DNA of 64,000 nucleotides, taken from Rhodospirillaceae bacterium UBA1479 (GTDB lineage: Bacteria > Pseudomonadota > Alphaproteobacteria > Rhodospirillales > Casp-alpha2). Both the position numbers and the translations under genes were made by a program. A model generated the notes under the pieces. The model did not search any database, was not told the DNA's origin, and was given only the letters and a program-made list of their open reading frames with translations. Below, in pieces: positions 43,430 to 51,360 of the stretch. The stretch lies in contig DCRZ01000002.1 of NCBI GenBank assembly GCA_002325375.1, forward strand, positions 797,198 to 861,197, written 5' to 3'. Position 1 is the stretch's first letter. The number at the start of each line of letters is the position of its first letter.

Positions 43430-44320
43430 TCATCCCGCCTGGCGGGGCGCTTCCTGGGGGATGGTCGGAACCTCGTCGGAAATGGTGGTTCGGCGCATGT
43501 CGCGGACGTCCGCCGGGTCGTGCCAGCGGCCCCGGTGCATGGTGCAGCGATTGTCCCACATGACCACGTCTCCGGGTTGCCAGACATGGCTGTAGACATA
43601 TTTGGGCCGCGTCGCGTGCTCCATAAGGTCCATCAGGATGATGCGGCCTTCGGGCACGGGCAGGCCCTCGATGCTGCCGGCGTGGGACGCCAGATAAAGG
43701 CTTTTGCGTCCCGACCCCGGATGGGTGCGCACCAGGACCTGGCGGACCGGCGGCAAGCCCGTGCGTTCGCCCTCGTCGAAATCGGTATATCCCAGGCGTT
43801 CCCGGGAATTCATGATGGAATGGATGCAGACGTAATGTTCGATGCGGGACTTGGTGGCATCGTCCAGGTCGTCGTAGGCCGCGCGCATGTCGGCGAATTC
43901 CGTGTTGCCGCCGCCGCCCTTGGGCAGGACATGAGCCGCCAGGATGGAATAGCGGGCGGGAATGGGTTTGAACGACGAATCCGTGTGCCACAAACGGTTG
44001 GCGTACATGTTGAGCAGGCGGAAATCATCCTTCGGCAGCGGCTTGCCGCTTTCGTCCAGGTTGGAAATGTCGCTCATCTTCGGATCAAGCCGCGGGACAT
44101 AGCCCTTGCGATGCAGCTTGCGGCTGGTTTCCAGGGGGCCGAAGTTTTCCGAAAACCGCCGTTGTTGCGCGTCGTCCAGGGACTGGCCGCGAAATGCCAG
44201 AACCCCGTAGGTGTCCATGGCGGCGCGGATGTCGGATACCTGGTCCGTGGTCAATTCGGCGGCAAGGTCTATGTCCGTGACCTCTGCGGCCAGAACGGGA
44301 TGAAGGGGCGTGATTTTCAC
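43430..44320 (-). CDS. TfdA-like Fe(II)/alpha-ketoglutarate dioxygenase
   Basis: A 296-residue dioxygenase closer to TfdA (2,4-D dioxygenase) than to TauD, judged from WDNRCTMHRGRWHDPADVRDMRRTT at the C terminus. Iron ligands are H112-x-D114 (LWHTD) and H262; the cosubstrate arginines are R276/R277. GTG 44320 is chosen because GGGAGG lies upstream; the longer TTG frame would contain that ribosome site. A GntR-type palindrome stands 64 bases upstream. The substrate may be an aryloxy or sulfonate compound; unknown. Confidence 0.87.
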   Translation of the reverse strand: MKITPLHPVLAAEVTDIDLAAELTTDQVSDIRAAMDTYGVLAFRGQSLDDAQQRRFSENFGPLETSRKLHRKGYVPRLDPKMSDISNLDESGKPLPKDDFRLLNMYANRLWHTDSSFKPIPARYSILAAHVLPKGGGGNTEFADMRAAYDDLDDATKSRIEHYVCIHSIMNSRERLGYTDFDEGERTGLPPVRQVLVRTHPGSGRKSLYLASHAGSIEGLPVPEGRIILMDLMEHATRPKYVYSHVWQPGDVVMWDNRCTMHRGRWHDPADVRDMRRTTISDEVPTIPQEAPRQAG

Positions 44321-44383
44321 GGTCGAATGTCCTCCCAAGTCGTGCGGGGCGTCGGGGCGCCTTGGCCCGTTTCGGGCCCATTT

Positions 44384-44395
44384 ATTGTATACAAT
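44384..44395. promoter_or_regulatory. GntR/FCD-type operator candidate
   Basis: ATTGTATACAAT is a perfect 12-base palindrome and the usual look of a GntR (FCD subfamily) operator, TTGTATACAA. It lies 64 bases upstream of the TfdA-like gene, on the divergent side facing EipB. No GntR gene is in the window. Confidence 0.55.
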
Positions 44396-44528
44396 TTACC
44401 CTTTTCGGGGCGGCTGATCCAGCGTCCCGTGCAGGTTGGCGCCTTTACGGCCCGGCGCTTAAGGCTCTAAGGTCGGCGGCAAGGCGGGGACATGTATCCC
44501 CTACGCAAACCACCGGGTGGAGACGATC

Positions 44529-45359
44529 ATGACAGTCAGAATGGCCCCAGCGCTGGCCGCGGCCGGGATAACCGCCATCACGATGATGTCGAGCCCCGTC
44601 GCGGCGGACAATCTGGTGTCGCACAAGGCGGTCTACCATCTTCTGCCCGGCCCCATTTCGGGACAGGTGCCTTACGACGGGGTCGAGGGCCTGGTCACCC
44701 GCTCGGTCGAGCGGACCTGCGACGGCTGGATCGTCGCCGAGCACATGGTCATGCATATCCTGACCCGGGTGGGTGGGGTGATCGACAGGGAAATCCGCTT
44801 CACCAGTTGGGAAGCGGCGGACGGCACGCGCTATCGTTTCGCCGCGACGATCAAAAGCAAGGCGGGCGACGAGGATATCCGGCTGAATGGCCGTTTGGAG
44901 GTCGCCCGCGAAGGGGCCGGCGGCGAAGCGGTCTATGCGGAGCCGGACGACAAAAAGGTGATAATCCCCGAGGACACCTATCTGCCGGTCGGGCAGGTCC
45001 GCAAACTTCTGGCGGCCGCCCGGGGCGGCGAGAAACAGGTGCGGTTTAACGTTTTCGACGGGACCGAGGATAACGGCCCTCAATTGATGTCCAGCGTGAT
45101 TACCGGCCGCTTCAAGGCGGGTGAGGGCAAGGGACTGCAGACGGCCTGGGGACCCTTGGGCACCGGGCCCGGTTGGCGCGTGTCCTCAGCCTATTTCGAA
45201 ACCACGGGCACACAGCCGCAATCGACGCCCAGTTTCCAGTTCACCATGGAGTTGCTGGACAATGGCGTGCCGCGCCGCATGGAGATGGACCTGGGCGGAT
45301 TCGTCGTCATTCAGGCGCTCAAGGAAATCCATCCGCTACCGGAACCCAACTGCGGATAA
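44529..45359 (+). CDS. eipB: EipB-like cell envelope integrity protein (DUF1849)
   Basis: A 276-residue periplasmic protein of the EipB/DUF1849 family, found in alphaproteobacteria and needed for envelope integrity in Brucella. A signal peptide ends near residue 26 (SPVAA). LVSHKAVYHL and RSVERTCDGW near residue 64 and the C-terminal PEPNCG carry the family's conserved cysteine pair (C64 and C275 here), which forms a disulfide. ATG 44529 has GGAG 6 bases upstream. It is divergent from the TfdA-like gene and converges with the DsbA-like gene, a plausible oxidant. Confidence 0.85.
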   Translation: MTVRMAPALAAAGITAITMMSSPVAADNLVSHKAVYHLLPGPISGQVPYDGVEGLVTRSVERTCDGWIVAEHMVMHILTRVGGVIDREIRFTSWEAADGTRYRFAATIKSKAGDEDIRLNGRLEVAREGAGGEAVYAEPDDKKVIIPEDTYLPVGQVRKLLAAARGGEKQVRFNVFDGTEDNGPQLMSSVITGRFKAGEGKGLQTAWGPLGTGPGWRVSSAYFETTGTQPQSTPSFQFTMELLDNGVPRRMEMDLGGFVVIQALKEIHPLPEPNCG

Positions 45360-45388
45360 GGTGCGGCCAGCGGCAAGCCGCGGAGGCG

Positions 45389-46174
45389 TCAGCCCTTGCG
45401 TGCCTTGGCGATCAGTTGGCGCAGGGTGTCGACATCGACCGCGCCGGGCACCAGTTCGTCGCCGACGATGAAGGCCGGTGTGCCGCGAATGCCGAGGGTT
45501 TCGGCGATCTGGTGATTGCGGTTGATCTCGGCGGTGACGGAATCGGACGCCATCTCTTTTTTGAGCTTATCCGCGTCGTATCCGGCGGTTTTGGCGATCT
45601 TCAGGATGCGGTCTTCGGGCAGGCCGCCCGAGGTCGCCATCAGGGCGGCATGGAAGGCCAGGTACTTGGCCGGATCAAGCTTCCAGGCGGCCAGCGCGGC
45701 GCGTGACGCGGTCACCGATTCCGGGCCCAGGATTGGGAATTCCTTGAACACCCAGCGCAGGTTCTTGTCCGAGTCCAGCAATTCGCGCAGCACCGGAAAC
45801 ACCCGCTTGCAGTAGCCGCAATGGTAATCGAAAAATTCGACCACCGTGACGTCGCCCTTGGGATTGCCGGCGACGGGGGCGTTGGGGTCGTTGATCAGGC
45901 TGTCCTTATGCGCCGACAGCGCCATTTTGGCCTGGTCCGCCTGGGCCTGCTGTTCACGCTCACGATAGATGCGGATGGCGTCGACGATGACCTCGGGATT
46001 GGCGAGGAGATATTCGCGGACGATGCCCTCGATGGCGCCGCGCTGTTGCGGGTCCATGGCGGGGGCCTTGTCCTGGGCCTGTGTGGCCGGCGCGATGAGC
46101 AAAATCCCCCCGACAAGAGCGGCGGCGATGAGCGAGACGCTCGGCAAGGCGGCAAACCGAAAGGTCATGGTCAT
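45389..46174 (-). CDS. DsbA-family thiol oxidoreductase
   Basis: A 261-residue periplasmic DsbA/ScsC-like protein. It has a signal peptide (1-33, cut after TQA), a helical N-terminal segment (42-95) as in DsbG/ScsC-like proteins that oligomerise, then a thioredoxin fold with the active site C119-G-Y-C122 and a cis-Pro in RGTPAF near 235. It would form or shuffle disulfides in secreted proteins, such as EipB next door. The ATG at 46174 or the next ATG at 46168 are both possible starts. Confidence 0.88.
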   Translation of the reverse strand: MTMTFRFAALPSVSLIAAALVGGILLIAPATQAQDKAPAMDPQQRGAIEGIVREYLLANPEVIVDAIRIYREREQQAQADQAKMALSAHKDSLINDPNAPVAGNPKGDVTVVEFFDYHCGYCKRVFPVLRELLDSDKNLRWVFKEFPILGPESVTASRAALAAWKLDPAKYLAFHAALMATSGGLPEDRILKIAKTAGYDADKLKKEMASDSVTAEINRNHQIAETLGIRGTPAFIVGDELVPGAVDVDTLRQLIAKARKG

Positions 46175-46257
46175 TCCTTATCCATATGGTGGGCGCATAT
46201 TGGTCCAGACCGCGGCAAGGGGCAAGCGGGCGCGCAGGCCGTCATGTCACGATCCCG

Positions 46258-47019
46258 TCAGCGCAGCAGGCGAATGTCGGAAATCAGGGCCGCTGGAACG
46301 GATGTGCCGGGCCGGGCCGGCGGCGCGGCGGCCACGCGGGCGGCGACGAACACGATCCGTGTATGGCTGGTCGACAGGCCCGGCCAGGCCGTGTCGTGCA
46401 GGGAAATCAGGTCGATGCCTTCCTGCCAGCGCTTGCCCAACGCTTCCTCGCCGCCGCGCACCGTATAGCGCGCGGGGGTGCCGTCCTTGGGCATGTCCAT
46501 GGTCCCGCGGCGCAGCGCCTTGTCGTTCCACACCAATTCCAATACCCGCACATCGTCCGGCAGGCGGCGCAGGGTTATGTCCTCAGGGTCGAGCGGACGC
46601 GAGGTGTCGGCGAACCCGACGATCACCCGGACCGGGTGATAGGGCGGGGCATGGGGGGACATCTTCCAGTTCCAGGTCAGAAAGGGGGCGGCCAGAAGGT
46701 GTTGGTCGATGCGCCGGCCCAAGACCAGATCGTCAGGCCCGGCCGACAGGTGGACAACCGGCAGGCCTTCATCCATCGCCATGCGCGCGCGTCCACCCAA
46801 GGGATCGCCGACGATCAGCCAGCGGTCCCCCGGGTCCAAGCCCGCGAACAGGGGCGAGGGGCCCAGGGTCGCCATGATGTTCTGGATGTCGCTGGGCGGT
46901 TGGCCGGGGGCAGGGCGGTCGCCGCCGTGCGGGCCGGCCATGCAACCGGTCAATGCCGCACTCAGCACCGCTGCCGCGACAACCATCCGCACGGCCACGG
47001 GGTGCCGCCGGGGTGCCAC
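46258..47019 (-). CDS. Lipoprotein, DUF3047-like
   Basis: A 253-residue protein with a lipoprotein signal: a short Arg-rich n-region, AAAVLSAALTGC and then a Gly/Pro-rich linker, with Cys26 the lipidation site. The body (for example FLTWNWKMSPHAPPYHPVRVIVGF near 123 and RYTVRGGEEALGKRWQEG) resembles DUF3047 proteins, a call of modest strength. GTG 47019 is chosen because it lies 2 bases behind the M48 protease stop and gives a proper signal; the longer frame reads into the protease gene. Probably co-transcribed with the protease. Confidence 0.65.
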   Translation of the reverse strand: MAPRRHPVAVRMVVAAAVLSAALTGCMAGPHGGDRPAPGQPPSDIQNIMATLGPSPLFAGLDPGDRWLIVGDPLGGRARMAMDEGLPVVHLSAGPDDLVLGRRIDQHLLAAPFLTWNWKMSPHAPPYHPVRVIVGFADTSRPLDPEDITLRRLPDDVRVLELVWNDKALRRGTMDMPKDGTPARYTVRGGEEALGKRWQEGIDLISLHDTAWPGLSTSHTRIVFVAARVAAAPPARPGTSVPAALISDIRLLR

Positions 47020-47021
47020 GC

Positions 47022-48383
47022 CTATTGTTCCCTCCGCTTCTGCTGCTGGATTTCGGCGGCGTTGATGATGTCCTTGGCGCGCACCCATTCAGGGCTGCCT
47101 TCGGGGAACGAACGGGCGGCGACTTCGCCGTTGTAGATCGCCTTTTCCATTTCGCCCCGAAGGAATGCGGCGTCGGCGTGGTAAAGCCGGGCCCGCGGCT
47201 CGTCGCCCTTTTTGTAATAGGCATTGCCGAGAAGCTGATAGATGGATGGTGAAAACCGTTCGTAATGGGCCGCGAACTTCAGATTCTCGATGGCGTCGTC
47301 AAGCACCGTATCGTCGCCGGTCGCCAGTTCGATGCGGGCCAGCTCGAGACGCAGCAGATCCGATTCCGGCTTCAGTTTCACGGCTGCGGCGTAGGACGGC
47401 ATGGCGTCCTTGGCATTGCCGTTTTCATACAGGCCCTGGCCCCTGATCTCATGAAAATAGGGATCGTCGGGATACTCGGCGATCAGACCGTCGATGACCT
47501 TCAGAAATTCGTCGACCCGCGCGGTCCGGAAATAAGCGATGGCCCGGGCATAGCGGGCCGGCACGCTGGTATCGTCGCTCTTGAACTTGCGCAGCGCCTG
47601 ACCCGGCGTGAGGAAGGCCAGCAGCTTGGCCTGCATCCGCGCATGCCGGGCGACCAGCCTGGGGTCGTCCTCGATCTTGGAATAGGGGGACCGCGCCAGA
47701 TGCGCTTCCAGCGCGTCGATGCGTTCGCGGGTCAGCGGGTGGGTCAGCAGATAGGGGTCGCGGCTGGCGCTGATCAGAAGTTCGTTGGATTCCAATTTGC
47801 CCATGAAATCCAACAGGCCCTTGGTCGATTGTTTCGTGCGGTCAAGGTAGGTCATGGCGGCCTGATCGGCGGCCGCTTCATGGCCGCGGTTGTAGGCCAG
47901 AAACGAACGTTGCAGCATGCTCTGCCCGCCGCCCAGGATCGCCGCACCGGCATCGGGGGCGCCGGCGATGACCGCGGCGCTGCCCAGAATCATGGACAGG
48001 ATTTGGGCTGCCGCCGTGCGTGACAGGGCCTCGTGGGTGCGTGCCAGGTGGCCGCCCGCAATATGGCCCGTTTCGTGGGCGATCACGCCGATCACCTGCC
48101 CGGGGGTGTCAGCCTGCAGCAATAACCCCGTATTGAGGAACATGTTTTGGCCGCCGGCGACAAAGGCGTTGAGTCGGTGGTCGTTTACGAGGTAGGTCTT
48201 GATGGACTTGGGATTCAGTCCCGCGGCCTCGAAAACTGGCGTCGCGTATTCCTGGATGATATTTTCGATTTCGACGTCCCGAATCATCGATAAGCGCTGG
48301 GCAAGGGAAGCCGTCGACCAAAAACATAGGCCGATGCCAAAAATAATGATTAAAAACAACGGTTTAAAGATGCGGCTTTTCAA
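47022..48383 (-). CDS. Periplasmic M48 metalloprotease with TPR tail (BepA-like)
   Basis: A 453-residue protein with a signal peptide (1-29), a zinc metalloprotease domain (H103-E104-T-G-H107, third ligand E169 in NRGHEAAADQ) and a TPR region (about 260-430). This is the BepA/YfgC architecture, which repairs or degrades misfolded outer-membrane proteins such as LptD. It is divergent from the GGT-like gene, and the 5' ends may overlap by 14 bases. The lipoprotein gene follows after 2 bases. Confidence 0.9.
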   Translation of the reverse strand: MKSRIFKPLFLIIIFGIGLCFWSTASLAQRLSMIRDVEIENIIQEYATPVFEAAGLNPKSIKTYLVNDHRLNAFVAGGQNMFLNTGLLLQADTPGQVIGVIAHETGHIAGGHLARTHEALSRTAAAQILSMILGSAAVIAGAPDAGAAILGGGQSMLQRSFLAYNRGHEAAADQAAMTYLDRTKQSTKGLLDFMGKLESNELLISASRDPYLLTHPLTRERIDALEAHLARSPYSKIEDDPRLVARHARMQAKLLAFLTPGQALRKFKSDDTSVPARYARAIAYFRTARVDEFLKVIDGLIAEYPDDPYFHEIRGQGLYENGNAKDAMPSYAAAVKLKPESDLLRLELARIELATGDDTVLDDAIENLKFAAHYERFSPSIYQLLGNAYYKKGDEPRARLYHADAAFLRGEMEKAIYNGEVAARSFPEGSPEWVRAKDIINAAEIQQQKRREQ

Positions 48384-50127
48384 AGCAGTCAGCGCCGGTT
48401 GGGACGCGTTCCCTTCTGTTTCCGGGCACGGTAAACGTAGTCACGCTCCGGGGCCCCGTCAATTCACCATGCCGATAGTGACCGTTGCGCTTTGCGCGGG
48501 ACTTGTCGCCGGCTGTTCGGGGGGGATTCCCAATCCGTTCGGCGACAAGAAGGAAGAAAACACCAAGCAATTGGGCGAGACCGGCTTCGTGCGCGGTTTC
48601 CTGGGCGGTATCGTCGCCGACGATCCGCAGGCCGCCCTTGTTGGGCGTGACATCCTGTCGGCCGGCGGGTCCGCGGCGGATGCGGTGACGGCCATGTATT
48701 TTACCCTGGCGGTGACCAAGCCGACCCATGCGGGCCTGGGCGGCGGCGGTGTCTGCGTCATTCGCGACAACGTCAATAAGCGCAACGACGTGCTGTCTTT
48801 TCCGGCGCTGGTTCCCCAGGGCGCCGGCGGCGCCGACCGGGGCAAGGTGCCCGTGCCAGGCAATCCCAGAGGGTTCGCGGTGCTGCATGCGCGCCTCGGC
48901 AGTCTGAAGTGGGGTCAGGTGGTACAGCCGGCGGAGAACCTGGCACGGTTCGGCGGCATCGTGTCGCGCGCCTTTGCCATGGATTTGCGCCAGCAGGCCG
49001 GGCGCCTGGCGGGACTGCCCGACGCGGTGGCCCTGTTCCGCAAGGCCGGGACGCCGAACCTGGCCAAGGAAGGCGACCGCATGGACCGCCTGCGCATCGC
49101 GGGCGTGCTTGGCCGTCTGCGGGTGCGCGGGGTCGGCGATTTTTATCAGGGCCAGTTGGCGCGTGATTTCGTCGACGACGCCAACAGCCAGGGCGGGGCG
49201 CTGACCATCGAAGACATGCGGGCCTACCTGCCCGAGGTCCGGCCCGCGATCACGCTGCCCTATATCGAACGCACGCAATTCCTGTTTCCTTCGCCGCCCG
49301 TTCTGGGCGGTGCCTTGGCGGCGGATCTGTCGGGCATTCTTGTCCAGTCCAAATATTTCGAACTGGACGGTGCGGACCGCACACATGTGTTCGCCGAAGC
49401 GACCTTGGCAGCCCAGGCGCGGCGCACGGATTGGCTCCGGCGGGACGGTCTTGTGACGCAGCCGGCCTATTATCTTGTCGATGCCGACCGCCATGCCATG
49501 ATCGCCAGCGCGCTTGATGAAGATCGCCATGCTCAGCGCCCGCCCGCCGGGGACGCGGCGATTCCGCTGCCGCCGGGGGCCGACGCAACGGGTATTGTCG
49601 CGATCGATCAATTTGGTTCGGCCGTCGCCTGCACCGTGTCCATGAACGGGGCTTTCGGCTCCGGCAAGGTCGCCCCTTCGCTCGGGCTTCTTTTGGCCCG
49701 GCCGTCGGGCAAGGACAGCCTGCCGCCGGTGACGGCGACGCCGCTGCTGTTGGTCGGTGAGGCGCGCGTCAAGAAAGACGAGGAACGTGTGTTCATGGCC
49801 GCTACGGTGACCGGCGGGCCGGGGGCCACCGAAGCCCTTGCCGATCTGGCGCTTCGGGTGTCCGGTGGCGGACAGGGCCTGGAATCGGTGCTTGCGGGCC
49901 CACGCCTCTATTATGCCGAGGGCACGGATGCCCTGGTCATCGAACCCGGCCTGCCCAAGGACCAGCAGGCGGCGCTGCGTGCACGGGGCCATACCCTGCA
50001 CCCGGGTGCCTCGGGCGTGCGCATCAATGCCATCTATTGCGACAGCGGCGTGCCGAATGAAAACCAAGCCTGCGCCGCCTTCGCCGATCCGCGTGGTTTC
50101 GGGCTCGGCGCGGTCGGCGACCGCTAG
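48370..50127 (+). CDS. Gamma-glutamyltranspeptidase-family protein lacking the nucleophile Thr
   Basis: A protein of up to 585 residues with the GGT fold. GGSAADAVTAMYFTLAVTKPTHAGLGGGG is typical of the family. Expected TTHxSVVD at the autoprocessing site instead reads A-T-G-I-V-A-I-D (codons from 49585), so the nucleophile Thr is Ala and the next His is Gly. The SS(M/V)xPT loop reads PPVTATP, and the Arg that binds the substrate carboxylate (FREVAP) is Pro (FPALVP). A lipobox-like LVAGC follows the N terminus. ATG 48370 overlaps the divergent protease start; ATG 48469 avoids this but leaves a weak signal n-region. Probably a non-enzymatic homologue. Confidence 0.75.
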   Translation: MRLFKAVSAGWDAFPSVSGHGKRSHAPGPRQFTMPIVTVALCAGLVAGCSGGIPNPFGDKKEENTKQLGETGFVRGFLGGIVADDPQAALVGRDILSAGGSAADAVTAMYFTLAVTKPTHAGLGGGGVCVIRDNVNKRNDVLSFPALVPQGAGGADRGKVPVPGNPRGFAVLHARLGSLKWGQVVQPAENLARFGGIVSRAFAMDLRQQAGRLAGLPDAVALFRKAGTPNLAKEGDRMDRLRIAGVLGRLRVRGVGDFYQGQLARDFVDDANSQGGALTIEDMRAYLPEVRPAITLPYIERTQFLFPSPPVLGGALAADLSGILVQSKYFELDGADRTHVFAEATLAAQARRTDWLRRDGLVTQPAYYLVDADRHAMIASALDEDRHAQRPPAGDAAIPLPPGADATGIVAIDQFGSAVACTVSMNGAFGSGKVAPSLGLLLARPSGKDSLPPVTATPLLLVGEARVKKDEERVFMAATVTGGPGATEALADLALRVSGGGQGLESVLAGPRLYYAEGTDALVIEPGLPKDQQAALRARGHTLHPGASGVRINAIYCDSGVPNENQACAAFADPRGFGLGAVGDR

Positions 50128-50149
50128 GCCGGGGGGCGGCCTCAGGCAT

Positions 50150-51298
50150 ATGGCGTTGAAATCATCCAACCGCGGCCAAGTGCCGCCGTTCATCGTCATG
50201 GACGTCATGCGCGCCGCCGAGGAACGCGAACGCGCCGGTGAAAAGATTTTTCACCTGGAGGTCGGCCAGCCTGGCACCAGTGCCCCCTCCAAGGTGATCG
50301 AAGCGGCCCGCCAGGCCCTCGACCAAGAGCGCATCGGCTATACCAACGCACTTGGCATGTGGGGCCTGCGTGAAGCCATCGCCCGCCATTACGGCCGGGC
50401 CTACGGCGTTGCCGTGGATGCCGAGGACGTGGTGGTGACGACCGGCTCGTCCGGCGGGTTCGTGCTGTCCTTCATGGCGGCCTTCGACCCCGGCGATCGG
50501 GTTGCCCTGGCGTCGCCGGGATACCCGGCCTACCGCAATATCCTGACCGGCCTGGGGGTCGAGGTGATCGACCTGCCGACGACGCTTGAGGATAATTTCC
50601 AGCCGACGGTGGCGCGGCTCAAGGCGCTTGATCAAGACCCCGACGGCCTGATCGTCGCCAGCCCGTCAAACCCGGCGGGGACCATGATCGCCCCGGCGGA
50701 ATTCAAGGCCCTGGTCGATCATTGCCGAGAACGCGGCATTCGTCTGATTTCCGATGAGATCTATCACGGCATCACCTATGGCGTGCCGGGGGTGACGGCG
50801 CTGGCCCATACGCGGGACGCCGTCGTCATCAACAGCTTCTCGAAATACTATTCCATGACCGGCTGGCGGCTGGGCTGGATGGTCGTGCCCAAGGACCTGC
50901 ATCGAGCCATTGAATGCCTGGCGCAGAACCTGTTCATCTCGCCGCCCGGTATTTCCCAGCACGCGGGCATGGCGGCCTTCGATTGCACCGAGGAACTGGA
51001 AGCCAACGTCCGCCATTATGCCCGCAACCGGGCGCTGTTGCTGGACAAGCTGCCGAAGGCCGGGTTCACGCGCCTGGCTCCTGCCGAGGGGGCGTTCTAC
51101 ATCTACGCCGACGTCTCGGACCTGACCAACAACTCCACGGAATTCTGCCGCCGCATGCTGGCCGAGGTCGGCGTCGCGGCGACGCCGGGCGTTGATTTCG
51201 ACCCGACCCGAGGCGACCATTTCGTGCGGTTTTCCTTCGCCGGCGGCGAGGACGAGGTATCGCAGGCAGCCGACCGTCTTGTGAGTTGGAAACGCTAA
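50150..51298 (+). CDS. Class I/II PLP-dependent aminotransferase
   Basis: A 382-residue fold-type I aminotransferase. It has a substrate-helix start (HLEVGQPGTSAP, 35-46), SPGYPAY near 123, ASPSNPAGTM near 169, DEIYHGITY near 200, the PLP lysine in NSFSKYYSMTGWRLGW near 232, and the substrate-binding Arg in VRFSFAG. The substrate cannot be told; aspartate/aromatic or branched-chain acids are usual for this branch. It begins 22 bases after the GGT-like gene and may share its transcript. Confidence 0.88.
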   Translation: MALKSSNRGQVPPFIVMDVMRAAEERERAGEKIFHLEVGQPGTSAPSKVIEAARQALDQERIGYTNALGMWGLREAIARHYGRAYGVAVDAEDVVVTTGSSGGFVLSFMAAFDPGDRVALASPGYPAYRNILTGLGVEVIDLPTTLEDNFQPTVARLKALDQDPDGLIVASPSNPAGTMIAPAEFKALVDHCRERGIRLISDEIYHGITYGVPGVTALAHTRDAVVINSFSKYYSMTGWRLGWMVVPKDLHRAIECLAQNLFISPPGISQHAGMAAFDCTEELEANVRHYARNRALLLDKLPKAGFTRLAPAEGAFYIYADVSDLTNNSTEFCRRMLAEVGVAATPGVDFDPTRGDHFVRFSFAGGEDEVSQAADRLVSWKR

Positions 51299-51301
51299 CG
51301 A

Positions 51302-51336
51302 AAAACGCCGGCGAGTGAGGCACCCGCCGGCGTTTT
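51302..51336. terminator. Bidirectional terminator between aminotransferase and rne
   Basis: AAAACGCCGGCG and CGCCGGCGTTTT form a perfect 12-bp stem with an 11-base loop. The A-run and T-run on each side make it work in both directions for the two convergent genes. It starts 3 bases after the aminotransferase stop. Confidence 0.85.
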
Positions 51337-51360
51337 CTTAACGTCACTTACCGTTCAGAT

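Noticed and set aside
48364..50208. A 614-codon minus-strand frame opposite the GGT-like gene
   Set aside because: Basic, low-complexity composition and no family signature; the plus strand encodes the conserved GGT fold.
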